DNA of 62,500 nucleotides from Oceanobacillus sojae (GTDB lineage Bacteria; Bacillota; Bacilli; Bacillales; Amphibacillaceae): contig NZ_LT727813.1 of the NCBI RefSeq assembly GCF_900162665.1, forward strand, positions 905,669-968,168, in the 5' to 3' direction. Under the pieces are notes generated by a model, which saw nothing but the letters and a program-made list of their open reading frames with translations, made no database searches and was not told the origin of the DNA. This document shows, piece by piece, positions 1 through 7,702 of this stretch. Position 1 is the stretch's first letter. Each line of letters begins with the position of its first letter. The position numbers and the translations under genes are program-made.

Positions 1-345
1 AACAATTGATTCGCTTTTTTCATCCAACCAGTTTTGATAGTTGGAACGATAACTTTTCACAATTCCATAACCTTTAGAAATGGCAGCCCTTCGAAGATAA
101 GAAGGAAACTTATAAAATGTTGCGTCAAAATCATACTTTGGGCAGGGGTTCGTTTTGGTGTGATGTGTTAATTTTTCTACAGCGTTTACCAACTCTTTTG
201 TGCTTAAATTTTCTAAAACAGACCATTCCGTATTGATAACATCTACCAGAAAAGATAGTGCCTTCCGATAGATAGCAAGTGTAGGTTCGAAGGTTTTCGA
301 ACTGTGAGAGGTTATTTTATTTTTAATCGTTTTCGTCTGTTGCAT
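1..345 (-). CDS. tnpB: TnpB-like protein of an IS200/IS605 (IS1341-type) element, 5' part only
   Basis: The first 115 codons of a gene that runs off the left edge. The N-terminus resembles OrfB/TnpB proteins, the RNA-guided nucleases of IS605-type elements; the stretch KFPSYLRRAAISKGYGIVKS, near residues 80-100, is typical of their N-terminal domain. The RuvC-like catalytic part and the zinc finger lie outside the window, so activity cannot be judged. An AGGGAGG ribosome binding site precedes the ATG. A remnant of a divergent tnpA lies just upstream, which points to a decayed two-gene element or a TnpB-only derivative. Confidence 0.8.
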   Translation of the reverse strand, partial: MQQTKTIKNKITSHSSKTFEPTLAIYRKALSFLVDVINTEWSVLENLSTKELVNAVEKLTHHTKTNPCPKYDFDATFYKFPSYLRRAAISKGYGIVKSYRSNYQNWLDEKSESIV

Positions 346-391
346 CAACCAACCCTCCCTTATATATGTGTTATAATCACATTATAAAACA

Positions 392-565
392 AACCGTTTT
401 AAAACGGTATCCTCAAGATATATACGAACGGAATTCGCTGTATTCTTAGCGCCATATTATTGGAAACCTTATTTTTGGAGTAGAAGCTATCTTATCCTTT
501 CGACAGGAGGAGCTTCTTTAAAAGTAATCAAAAACTATATCGAAAACCAAGACCGTGAAGGCTGA
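392..565 (+). pseudogene. C-terminal remnant of IS200-type transposase TnpA
   Basis: An open stretch of about 57 codons ending in TGA encodes a peptide that fits the C-terminal end of IS200/IS605 TnpA (Y1 HUH transposase), including KPYFWSRSYLILSTGGAS and KNYIENQ. There is no start codon and no HUH motif; the N-terminal two thirds of the gene are missing. It is divergent from the tnpB fragment and only about 50 bases from it, so a deletion has probably joined the tnpA tail to the tnpB promoter region. Identification is by eye. Confidence 0.65.
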
Positions 566-582
566 CCCCCACTAATTGCTTT

Positions 583-741
583 TCAATTTGAAGGGGACTG
601 CGCCTTCACTTTTTGTTCAATAGGGGGATCTACTTCATAGCCATCTTCCTTCAGTTGTTTATTTTTTTGATCCACCTTCTCCCTGTTTTCTTGAGGGAAC
701 CCAATATGAAACGTCTTCGAATATTGAACATCTTTTCCTTT
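583..741 (-). pseudogene. Fragment of a VOC (glyoxalase-fold) protein gene
   Basis: In one minus frame, between a TAA at 742-744 and a TGA at 583-585, the translation contains YSKTFHIGFPQENREKV and LKEDGYEVDPP. This matches the middle of small VOC-superfamily proteins: the metal-ligand strand (FHIGF) followed by a helix. The first module and the last strand are absent and no start codon is present. It lies between the tnpA remnant and a membrane protein gene, so insertion-sequence activity may have destroyed the gene. The family call rests on this short match alone. Confidence 0.5.
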
Positions 742-755
742 TTAAGCGCAAAAAC

Positions 756-1214
756 CTAAATAGAACGTTGTTTTTTGACAGAGAAAAAATAACAAATACC
801 GCCGGCCATCCAAAATGGCTCCCAAAATACTAATCTCCAAAAGGTTGCATGAACTTCTAAATTCATATCTAAAATAGCAAAGGCACTCAGCGAAATAGTG
901 ATAAAATTTAATAAGCCATATAAAAATAAGAATACCCCTGCAATTTTTATAAGGTAATAAAGTACTTTGGAAATAGCGGCGTTTCTCCATGGAACAGGTA
1001 GAAGTAATAATAACACTGCTCCTAATAATTTCGCAAAGCCCGTCAGCCACACAATCAGAATAAAAGAAGGCTCCGGATCAAATGACATTTCGTAAATCGC
1101 TCCCCCTAGAGATCTCACACCAAGCATTCCACCCATTGCCCAATAAAAGCTCATACCAGCAAAAATAACTGACCAAACAACTCCTAAAGTAAGCCACCAT
1201 GTGTTAACTCGCAA
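756..1214 (-). CDS. Small four-helix membrane protein (DUF3995-like)
   Basis: A 152-residue protein with four hydrophobic segments, near residues 6-28, 50-72, 84-108 and 125-145, and a short basic C-terminal tail. The pattern FYWAMGG after the first helix is reminiscent of DUF3995 proteins, whose function is unknown. I chose the TTG at 1214 because GGGGAGG lies seven bases upstream; a TTG two codons earlier would sit inside the ribosome binding site. It lies 23 bases downstream of the Nudix gene on the same strand and may be cotranscribed with it. Confidence 0.6.
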   Translation of the reverse strand: MRVNTWWLTLGVVWSVIFAGMSFYWAMGGMLGVRSLGGAIYEMSFDPEPSFILIVWLTGFAKLLGAVLLLLLPVPWRNAAISKVLYYLIKIAGVFLFLYGLLNFITISLSAFAILDMNLEVHATFWRLVFWEPFWMAGGICYFFSVKKQRSI

Positions 1215-1237
1215 AGTCAATCCTCCCCTTTACATAG

Positions 1238-1831
1238 TTAATCTTCCTCCCAATTTTGAAGTAATGTTTTCAGATAGCCGGGCTTCTGCTTTAATAATTT
1301 TGATAAGAATAATAGCTGTGGAAAAGGCTCTAATACTAAATCCTTGTTAAATCCTTCTGTTAATATCGCCCGGCCTTTTTGCTGTATCAGTTCATTTAAC
1401 GTTATTGTCTGATTACAAATAACTTCCATCTCTTTTGGAGACAGCATTAAAATCCCTTTTGACTCTGAAGAAGGCATTGGCTTACTCTCTGCAAAAGACA
1501 TATACATAACAGTAAATCCTTCTTTTTGATTTCCCTTAATCAGAACGGGATTGATCTGCTCTTTTAGCTGGACGGTACCTCCTTTTTCATCCCAATTATT
1601 CAAAAGGTATGTGACCGGAGAGTCTACCGGGGTTATTTGCATAGCAGCCTCCTCCATCACTTCTCTTTCAGCTGTCTCTAAAGCTTCTTCTCCTTTTTCT
1701 CTATGTCCCCCCAACCGCACGACACCAAGTTTATTGCCTTTTTTCGTCGGACCAACTTGAAAAACAAACAGATCATTATAAAAAACATAAGCTCCTGCTG
1801 TTCTTACATTTCCCATAATAGTATCCATCAT
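1238..1831 (-). CDS. Nudix hydrolase
   Basis: A 197-residue cytoplasmic protein. A Nudix box is visible at about residues 42-66: G-x5-E-x7-REVMEEA, with the essential REVMEE intact. The glycine that often closes the box is alanine. This motif binds Mg2+ and supports hydrolysis of nucleoside diphosphates linked to another moiety; the substrate cannot be read from the sequence. The C-terminal 100 residues resemble no substrate-specific subfamily I recognise. A GGGGC-type ribosome binding site precedes two consecutive ATG codons, so the start is 1831 or 1828. Confidence 0.75.
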   Translation of the reverse strand: MMDTIMGNVRTAGAYVFYNDLFVFQVGPTKKGNKLGVVRLGGHREKGEEALETAEREVMEEAAMQITPVDSPVTYLLNNWDEKGGTVQLKEQINPVLIKGNQKEGFTVMYMSFAESKPMPSSESKGILMLSPKEMEVICNQTITLNELIQQKGRAILTEGFNKDLVLEPFPQLLFLSKLLKQKPGYLKTLLQNWEED

Positions 1832-1874
1832 GCTCAGCGCCCCTTATATCTGAATTTTCAAAAATACTTTCAAA

Positions 1875-1912
1875 TAAAAAAACCAAGAATTTATAATCTC
1901 TATACATTCTTG
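1875..1912 (-). terminator. Terminator of the DUF4256 gene
   Basis: On the minus strand CAAGAAT and ATTCTTG form a 7-bp stem with a 15-base loop, followed by seven T. It lies 30 bases past the DUF4256 stop codon and upstream of the Nudix start. Confidence 0.6.
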
Positions 1913-1941
1913 ATTCTCCATACTCTGTCTCTGCTTAAAAA

Positions 1942-2511
1942 CTATACTCTCAACATGCCCCGGAATCCTCTGGAACCATAGTAAGAATCCGCTCCATTAT
2001 GATATAAGAAAACACGGCCAAAACGAAAATCGCAAAAGACCGCTCCGCCAAGTTTGCGAATATCATCCGGTGTCTTCACCCAGGTCGATGTTTTTGCATC
2101 AAATGTTCCCAGCTTCTGAAGCTCCCGGTATTGTTCTTCTGTTAAAATCTCAATACCCATTTCTGCCGCCATATCTATCGCATTATTTTCCGGCTTATGC
2201 TTTTTTCTCGATTCCAGCGCCTCACGGTCATAACAGATACTTCTTCGTCCTTTAGGGCTTTCTTTAGAGCAGTCAACGAAGATATATTCATCCTTCTCCT
2301 TATCATAGCCGACCACATCAGGCTCTCCTTCCGTTTTTTCCATTTTGTATAGAGTGCTTAGTTTTTCCGGATTACTTTCCAGCCTTGCTTGAATTTGATT
2401 CCAGTCAAGGTCTTCATGACGATCTATATTTTTCTCAAAGCGGACCTTTAATTTGTTCAGTAATTCTTCCTGTTCTTCTTGAGAGAGTTCTATTTTATTT
2501 TCTATTGTCAT
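1942..2511 (-). CDS. DUF4256 domain-containing protein
   Basis: A 189-residue soluble protein matching the DUF4256 family along its whole length. The conserved parts include PDVVGYDKEKDEYIFVDCSKE near residues 63-83, the KTSTWVKTPDDIRKLGG segment near 140-155 and the C-terminal FGRVFLYHNGADSYYGSRGF. The family is widespread in bacteria and has no known activity. The ATG follows AAGGAG at good spacing. It looks monocistronic, with its own terminator downstream. Confidence 0.8.
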   Translation of the reverse strand: MTIENKIELSQEEQEELLNKLKVRFEKNIDRHEDLDWNQIQARLESNPEKLSTLYKMEKTEGEPDVVGYDKEKDEYIFVDCSKESPKGRRSICYDREALESRKKHKPENNAIDMAAEMGIEILTEEQYRELQKLGTFDAKTSTWVKTPDDIRKLGGAVFCDFRFGRVFLYHNGADSYYGSRGFRGMLRV

Positions 2512-2634
2512 ATCTATTCTCCTTTTTGCTTCTTATTTATTCATTATTATATCCATATAAGTTAATAATTTCATTTCTTAGTATATAGATTTTTAGTTTA
2601 AATTACATACGACATATCCTATAGTTATTTAAAG

Positions 2635-2664
2635 AAAAAATCGCCCATGTAAAAACATGGACGA
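2635..2664 (-). terminator. Terminator of the thiamine operon
   Basis: Minus-strand stem TCGTCCATGT/ACATGGGCGA (one G-U pair) with a short T-rich loop, followed by a run of T. It lies about 90 bases after the thiF stop and is the first good terminator downstream. Confidence 0.75.
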
Positions 2665-2754
2665 TGATAAAGGCTAAAGGTTGAATAACGCCAGGATACT
2701 ATAATAATTGTTTTTATCTAAAAAGAATACTAGTGTGGTCTTACTTCAGTACCT

Positions 2755-3777
2755 TCACCCCAAGTATCGGTGATAAATATTTTTCGCTTCCAGCTGATCC
2801 ATTGTCCCATGAACCAATGCTCTTCCGTCCTGAAAAAGAACAATCCGGAAAGAATCCACTTCAAATGAAAGCAAATAAGGATTTTGAAACAATTTAATTT
2901 GTTTATTTTTCTGAAGCTCTTTGGCCACTTCATCCAAATCTGCTCGTTTACGATTAGGACGCAGCTGGACTGTATTTCTTCCACATAGCACAGCTGTTTT
3001 CAACCGGGAATTATAGGCTAAGTTTGGATAACTTCTTTTCGAGGAGCATGATGGGCAATCTGGTTTGCGTAATGCTGCTGCCTCCATTTCCGTATGCTCA
3101 TTTTTCCAAAGATCAAAGGATATAAGCTTCCCTGATAAAGCTGCTTCATTACCTGTTAATAACTTCAGCGCCTCTGTTACTTGCTGGGAAACTACCTTTT
3201 GCACAACAGGCTGGATAATACCGACACTGTCACAGGTAGCTCCGTTAGCAGGAATATACTCCTGCAGACATTGTAAGCATGGCGTTTTTTCAGGAAGTAC
3301 AGTAAAGGTAACTCCGTAGCTTGCTACAACTGCTCCGTAAATCCAGGGCTTCTGATACTTCTGTGCGATATCATTCAGCAAAAGTCTTGTCTCAAAATTA
3401 TCGGTAGCATCAATGATTAAATCTGTCTCAGGTACGATTTGCCTTAGTATATCTATCTCAGCATCTCCAACAATTGCGTCTATTTTTACATGGCTATTCA
3501 CTCCAGAAAGCCTCTGTTTGGCAGCAACCGCTTTTGGCATCTTCTGCTCCACGTCCGCTTCACTAAACAGCTGCTGCCGCTGCAGATTACTTTCTTCTAC
3601 ATAATCCCGGTCAATTATTGTTAGCTGACCAACACCGGCACGGGTCAACGCTTCAGCACTGCTTGATCCCAATGCACCTGCACCGACAATCAGCACATGG
3701 CTCCGGATCAGTTTTTCCTGACCGGCTTCCCCAATTGGAGCAAATAATATTTGGCGGTGATAACGATTAGTTTCCAA
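2755..3777 (-). CDS. thiF: Sulfur-carrier adenylyltransferase ThiF
   Basis: A 340-residue E1-like enzyme that adenylates the C-terminal glycine of ThiS with ATP, so that sulfur can be loaded for thiazole synthesis. Visible parts are the Rossmann nucleotide site [13 protein letters not shown] (residues 32-44), the [11 protein letters not shown] segment that positions ATP, the catalytic DATDN region (about 125) and zinc-binding CPSC near 240. The C-terminal 80 residues form an extra domain. The TTG start has GAGGAAGG upstream and overlaps the end of thiG by 11 bases, so translation is probably coupled. It is the last gene of the operon. Confidence 0.9.
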   Translation of the reverse strand: METNRYHRQILFAPIGEAGQEKLIRSHVLIVGAGALGSSSAEALTRAGVGQLTIIDRDYVEESNLQRQQLFSEADVEQKMPKAVAAKQRLSGVNSHVKIDAIVGDAEIDILRQIVPETDLIIDATDNFETRLLLNDIAQKYQKPWIYGAVVASYGVTFTVLPEKTPCLQCLQEYIPANGATCDSVGIIQPVVQKVVSQQVTEALKLLTGNEAALSGKLISFDLWKNEHTEMEAAALRKPDCPSCSSKRSYPNLAYNSRLKTAVLCGRNTVQLRPNRKRADLDEVAKELQKNKQIKLFQNPYLLSFEVDSFRIVLFQDGRALVHGTMDQLEAKNIYHRYLG

Positions 3778-4537
3778 CGCTGATCCCTTCCTCAGGGCTG
3801 CTGGCTACTGCATAGTCTTTCTTAGGAATCCTTCCTGCTTCATACCCGAGTCGGCCTGCCTCTACTGCATATTTCATCGCTTCAGCCATTTTCACAGGAT
3901 CACCCGCTCCAGAAACTGCTGTATTCAATAAAACGCCATCCGCTCCCATTTCCATGGCATAAGCTGCATCTGCCGGCGATCCGATACCTGCGTCAACAAT
4001 AACAGGTACTGATGACTGCTCGATAATAAAAGAGAGATTTAACGGATTGATAATCCCCTGACCACTTCCAATTGGTGAAGCTCCGGGCATCACTGCATGC
4101 GCACCTGCTTCCTCCAGTTTTTTGGCCAGCACAACATCATCTGATGTGTAAGGAAGCACGGTAAATCCTTCTGCCACCAGCTCTTTTGTAGCTTTTAATG
4201 TCTCAATGGGATCTGGAAGCAACGTTTTATCACAGCCAATAATCTCCACCTTCACCATATCACATCGTCCCGAAGCAGCAGCTAATTTTGCGATGCGCAC
4301 CGCTTCCTTTGCATCCTTTGCCCCTGCTGTATTCGGTAAAAAAGTATACCTGTTTACATCAATTTTTTCTAAAAAATTCGGCAGTGAAGGATCGTAAATA
4401 TTCATCCTTCTTACAGAAAAGGTGAGTACCTCTGTCTCTGATTTATCTACCGCCTGCTTTTGAATATCGAAATCTGGATATTTCCCTGTTCCTAAAAATA
4501 AACGAGATTTAAATTGATAGTTTCCAACTTTAAGCAT
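3767..4537 (-). CDS. thiG: Thiazole synthase ThiG
   Basis: A 256-residue TIM-barrel enzyme that condenses dehydroglycine, deoxyxylulose phosphate and sulfur from ThiS thiocarboxylate into the thiazole phosphate. The start [19 protein letters not shown], the lysine segment VKVEIIGC where the DXP imine forms, and the phosphate loops [11 protein letters not shown] and [10 protein letters not shown] are all present. The open frame extends 35 codons upstream, but the ATG at 4537 is the homologous start and has GGAGGGGG seven bases upstream. Only four bases separate it from the thiS stop. Confidence 0.93.
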   Translation of the reverse strand: MLKVGNYQFKSRLFLGTGKYPDFDIQKQAVDKSETEVLTFSVRRMNIYDPSLPNFLEKIDVNRYTFLPNTAGAKDAKEAVRIAKLAAASGRCDMVKVEIIGCDKTLLPDPIETLKATKELVAEGFTVLPYTSDDVVLAKKLEEAGAHAVMPGASPIGSGQGIINPLNLSFIIEQSSVPVIVDAGIGSPADAAYAMEMGADGVLLNTAVSGAGDPVKMAEAMKYAVEAGRLGYEAGRIPKKDYAVASSPEEGISVGN

Positions 4538-4541
4538 TTGC

Positions 4542-4745
4542 TTAACCCCCTCCAACAAAATGAACGATCTCAACCTTGTCTCCATTTTCCAGTACTGCTC
4601 TTTCATGCTCTTCCTTTTGCAATATTTGCTGATTATGCTCAATGATCAAAGGTTTATCTTCCAATTCCAGAAAATCAATTAAACCCTTGATGTGCTTTAC
4701 CTCTTCCTGAATTTCTAATCCATTGCCATTCACTGTTATTTTCAT
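4542..4745 (-). CDS. thiS: Sulfur carrier protein ThiS
   Basis: A 67-residue beta-grasp protein. It ends in Gly-Gly-Gly, giving the Gly-Gly tail that ThiF adenylates and that carries sulfur as a thiocarboxylate to ThiG. The start [12 protein letters not shown] and the [10 protein letters not shown] end are typical of the family. Its start overlaps the thiO stop in an ATGA arrangement. The codons for the last glycines (GGA GGG GGT) also form the ribosome binding site of thiG. Confidence 0.92.
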   Translation of the reverse strand: MKITVNGNGLEIQEEVKHIKGLIDFLELEDKPLIIEHNQQILQKEEHERAVLENGDKVEIVHFVGGG

Positions 4746-5884
4746 TGTGACTCACCTGCCTTTTCCAGTTTATTGCCTTGACGATTCAAGCTAAAGCTAT
4801 CGTAATAAAATGGATTAACCGGTTTATTCTCTATTAAATCTGCCATATAGATTCCAGTGATCGGCGATAGCAGTATGCCATTCCGGTAATGTCCCTTTGC
4901 CGTATATAAACCAGCAACACCAGGAATCTCTCCCAAGTATGGAATTTCATCAGCTGTGGCAGGTCTGACTCCCGCCCAAAAACTGCTTATCATCGCTTCT
5001 CCCAGCTGCGGAACCATTTTCTGTGCTCGTGACAATAGCTTGTGAACGCTTGCAGCATGGACATGATTATCTGTTTTGCCGGATATGGAAGACGCTCCAA
5101 CAATCACTTTTTCTCCTTGCTTCGGTACAAGATAACAGCCATCCATCCAAAGTGTAGATTGAAATAAATGCTCTTCCAATTCCAGCAGCAGACATTCCCC
5201 CTTCACTGGAATAGTGCCATAACCTCCTGGCAGCAGTTCATCTCCAAATGCTCCTGTTGCAATAACGACTTGATCAGCATAATAAGCTTCCTTTGTTGTC
5301 TGGATTCCATGAACTGCTCCATCTTCTATCAACAGCCCAATTACTTTTTCCTGCTCATGTAAAACTGTACCATGATGATAGGCAGCCAGAGAGAAAGCCT
5401 CCGTAAGATAACGGGCAGAAACCTGACCATCATTGGGCAGATAAAGCACAGCATGAAGATTCTCTGTTAAGCCTGGTTCCATCTTTCTTGCTTCTTCTGG
5501 TGACAGCAAATAAGCAGGATTATCCTCTTCTCTCTGAAATGCAGCGATTGTTTTCAGCCTGTTGTACTGGTGCTGATGAAAAGCAAGCTTCATAATCCCC
5601 TTATGAATATACTGAATATCAATCCCTGACTTTTCATGCAGCTCTTCGGATAAACTTTCAAATAATGCTCTGCTCTCCTGTGCAAATCGGAAAAGAGGAC
5701 TCTTCTCTGTAAATTCTCCTTGAGCACCCAGCATTCCAGCCGCAGCACTTGATGCCTCACATCCGATTTGACCCCTTTCTATCATCAGCACACGATAGCC
5801 TCTTTTAGCCAGCTGATAAGCAATAGAACAGCCAATTACTCCTCCGCCAACAATAATTTGATCAAACTGTTTTTTCACCTTCAC
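4742..5884 (-). CDS. thiO: Glycine oxidase ThiO
   Basis: A 380-residue FAD-dependent amine oxidase that makes dehydroglycine from glycine for the ThiG reaction in aerobic bacteria. The FAD-binding GGGVIGCSIAYQLAKRG lies near residue 14, SSAAAGMLGA follows, and GHYRNGILLSP near the C-terminus is the conserved flavin/substrate segment. I place the start at the GTG at 5884, which overlaps the tenI stop as GTGA behind GGAAGG. A TTG at 5896 and a GTG at 5878 are alternatives. Confidence 0.88.
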   Translation of the reverse strand: MKVKKQFDQIIVGGGVIGCSIAYQLAKRGYRVLMIERGQIGCEASSAAAGMLGAQGEFTEKSPLFRFAQESRALFESLSEELHEKSGIDIQYIHKGIMKLAFHQHQYNRLKTIAAFQREEDNPAYLLSPEEARKMEPGLTENLHAVLYLPNDGQVSARYLTEAFSLAAYHHGTVLHEQEKVIGLLIEDGAVHGIQTTKEAYYADQVVIATGAFGDELLPGGYGTIPVKGECLLLELEEHLFQSTLWMDGCYLVPKQGEKVIVGASSISGKTDNHVHAASVHKLLSRAQKMVPQLGEAMISSFWAGVRPATADEIPYLGEIPGVAGLYTAKGHYRNGILLSPITGIYMADLIENKPVNPFYYDSFSLNRQGNKLEKAGESQ

Positions 5885-6492
5885 CCACCTTCCCAAGTAT
5901 CCAACACATGCCGGTAAGCCTCGACAGTTTGCACGGGGTTATCCGCCTTCCAAATACCAGACATTACAGCGATTCCGGCAGCTCCTGCTGCAATAACTTC
6001 TTTTGTCCGCTCAGGAGTAATTCCGCCAATAGCATAGACTGGAACGGATAATACATTGGTGATTTCCCGAAGGTCAGCTAATCCTCTCGGCTGCTGATTC
6101 GGCTTGGACCTGCTGGAGTAAATATGGCCATACAATAAGTAATTTGCACCTTCCCGTTGAGCCTGTTCTGCTTCCGGTAAGGAATGAACAGATTTCCCTG
6201 TTAAAAGCGTAGAAAAGCAATTTTTCACAAGCGGCACGGAAGGACTGTGATAAGCCAGCTGAACACCTGCACACTGTTTCATCACAGCAATATCAGCCCG
6301 GTCATTTACAACTACTTTCTCTAATGGAAATTCGATGCTTTCTAATGCCTCGATTATTTCCAGGATTTCTTTTGCAGTCTTCTTTTTTTCACGGATATGC
6401 AGAAAATCAATACCTCTATGAATCCGCTTAATTATTTGCAAATGCTGTTTAGAAAAATTCCCATCACTGACAAGATGTAATTGGCTGCCCAT
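5881..6492 (-). CDS. tenI: Thiazole tautomerase TenI (ThiE-like)
   Basis: A 203-residue TIM barrel of the thiamine phosphate synthase superfamily. Its place as first gene before thiO is as in Bacillus, where TenI aromatises the thiazole product of ThiG rather than coupling it to the pyrimidine. IREKKKTAKE near the N-terminus, the YGHIYSSRSKPNQQPRG loop and YAIGGITPER-(x)n-GIAVMSGIW are visible. An ATG two codons upstream (6498) is too close to the AGGAG site; 6492 has eight-base spacing. The adjacent genes tenA and thiD seen in B. subtilis are not here. Confidence 0.85.
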   Translation of the reverse strand: MGSQLHLVSDGNFSKQHLQIIKRIHRGIDFLHIREKKKTAKEILEIIEALESIEFPLEKVVVNDRADIAVMKQCAGVQLAYHSPSVPLVKNCFSTLLTGKSVHSLPEAEQAQREGANYLLYGHIYSSRSKPNQQPRGLADLREITNVLSVPVYAIGGITPERTKEVIAAGAAGIAVMSGIWKADNPVQTVEAYRHVLDTWEGG

Positions 6493-6539
6493 GCCCATTG
6501 CTCCTTTCTTTCATTTCCCGAGAATCAGCGGAAGAAACG

Positions 6540-6570
6540 AAAAAGACCACTCATCCATTGGATAAGTGGC
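6540..6570 (-). terminator. Riboswitch-controlled terminator
   Basis: Minus-strand stem CCACTTATCC/GGATGAGTGG with a three-base loop and a following TCTTTTT, between the TPP aptamer and tenI. It is positioned as the expression platform: TPP binding should favour this hairpin. Confidence 0.85.
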
Positions 6571-6618
6571 CCTGATTATATAAAAATTCAGCGATCGAAT
6601 TATATATCGTCATGTTCC

Positions 6619-6701
6619 TGCCACTTCCCTACGCTAGTGCTAACCAGATCAGGTTCAAAGGGTCCGAATAATCGTCTCAGCCAAAGGCTCCCCTAGTGTT
6701 G
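6619..6701 (-). promoter_or_regulatory. TPP riboswitch (THI element) aptamer
   Basis: Read on the minus strand, the conserved blocks of the thi box occur in order: CACTAGGGGAGCC, then GGCTGAGA, then GACCCTTTGAACCTGATCTG, then GTTAGCACTAGCGTAGGGAA and the closing GTGG. CTGAGA and ACCTGA contact the pyrimidine ring and the pyrophosphate helices of TPP. Together with the terminator about 50 bases downstream it should switch off tenI-thiO-thiS-thiG-thiF when TPP is plentiful. Confidence 0.95.
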
Positions 6702-6801
6702 ACTATTTAATTTTCGAATTACAATTAAAGAATAACACATAATTTTTTATTTTCAAAGTTATTTTTACAGTCTCTCTTTTTTCTGCTAATGAATAATTTG
6801 T

Positions 6802-7542
6802 CTAGCCTTGCTTTGCGTAATTAACAGAAGCAGCATACAAATAATAAGCTAACCCCGTTTGTTGATGCTCTAACATATTTTTGTGAAATTCATCAGTAAT
6901 AAAAAACCATGTTGATTCAACAAACCCTTGTGAGTCTACTTTCATAATGTTGGCATTGATATACTTAATATGCTCAGAGATAAGCTGCTTCACCCGTTCA
7001 TCATTTACTGCCCATCCCTTTTTTAAAGCAAAAGCCATTTTATCCATAAACGCTTTCGATTCTCTGGCGGATTCATTTAATTCCTCCGCTTCAATATTGT
7101 CTACAGGAATTTCGTATTGATAGGTTTCCTGCAAATATGCATTTTGCTCTTTCAACTGTTCCTGCCATTGTTCTTGATTTAACCCTTTAAACATGTTTTG
7201 GTTATCCATTACTTCCCCACGCTCCTCAAAATAGATAGTTTCGTTAAGAGTATTTAATATCAGATTCATTCGTTCTCTCTTGTCTTCTATCAGTTTCTTT
7301 TGTTCCATTAACATATCGTAGCGGCTTTTTTTCTCATACAATATTTTCTGAATAGACTCTAATGGAAAATCTAATTCACGATAGAACAAAATATGCTGTA
7401 TTTTTTCTAATTCGTTTTTTCCATATAAACGATATCCAGCTTCTGTGATTTCTCCCGGCTCTAACAGTCCAATCTTGTGATAATGATAAAGTGTTTTGAT
7501 TGTTATACCGGTTAAATCAGCTACTTGTTTAACCGTCAGCAT
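6802..7542 (-). CDS. MerR-family regulator with TipAS-like domain
   Basis: A 246-residue regulator. The N-terminal 70 residues are a MerR winged helix (LTVKQVADLTGITIKTLYHY and GYRLYGKNELEKIQHILFYR), followed by a coiled-coil dimerisation helix to about residue 105. The C-terminal 130 residues resemble the TipAS ligand domain that traps thiopeptide-like or other hydrophobic compounds. An internal Met near residue 111 (MDNQNMFKGL) could give a free ligand domain, as known for TipA; that is inference. Its promoter has the 19-bp spacer expected for MerR control, so it probably activates itself. Confidence 0.82.
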   Translation of the reverse strand: MLTVKQVADLTGITIKTLYHYHKIGLLEPGEITEAGYRLYGKNELEKIQHILFYRELDFPLESIQKILYEKKSRYDMLMEQKKLIEDKRERMNLILNTLNETIYFEERGEVMDNQNMFKGLNQEQWQEQLKEQNAYLQETYQYEIPVDNIEAEELNESARESKAFMDKMAFALKKGWAVNDERVKQLISEHIKYINANIMKVDSQGFVESTWFFITDEFHKNMLEHQQTGLAYYLYAASVNYAKQG

Positions 7543-7567
7543 AGGAAACTCACCTCCTCATAAATAA

Positions 7568-7598
7568 ACAATAGACTCCTACCTAAGGTAAGAGTCAA
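7568..7598 (-). promoter_or_regulatory. MerR-type autoregulated promoter
   Basis: On the minus strand TTGACT (7593-7598) and TATTGT (7568-7573) are separated by 19 bp. A 23-bp dyad, gactc-N13-gagtc with an inner tacct-a-aggta (one mismatched pair), fills the spacer. This over-long spacer with a centred dyad is the hallmark of promoters untwisted by MerR-family activators. Confidence 0.8.
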
Positions 7599-7643
7599 TT
7601 ACTATTTTGATATTATGTTAAAAAACATTTCTCAATAAACCAT

Positions 7644-7685
7644 TAAAAAAATCCCCTATTGCTATTTTTGCTAACAATAGGGGAT
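7644..7685 (-). terminator. Terminator after the 590-residue membrane protein
   Basis: Perfect 11-bp stem ATCCCCTATTG/CAATAGGGGAT with a 13-base loop, followed on the minus strand by TTTTTT; 18 bases past the stop codon of the gene ending at 7703. Confidence 0.85.
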
Positions 7686-7702
7686 CAATACATTTATTTC
7701 TG

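Noticed and set aside
393..408. 16-bp perfect palindrome ACCGTTTTAAAACGGT near the tnpB start
   Set aside because: It lies within the reading frame of the tnpA remnant (codons for NRFKTV), so it is at least partly coding sequence and not clearly an operator or an IS end.
4538..4642. Longer ThiG start 35 codons upstream
   Set aside because: The extension reads thiS DNA in another frame; the ATG at 4537 has the ribosome binding site and matches known ThiG starts.
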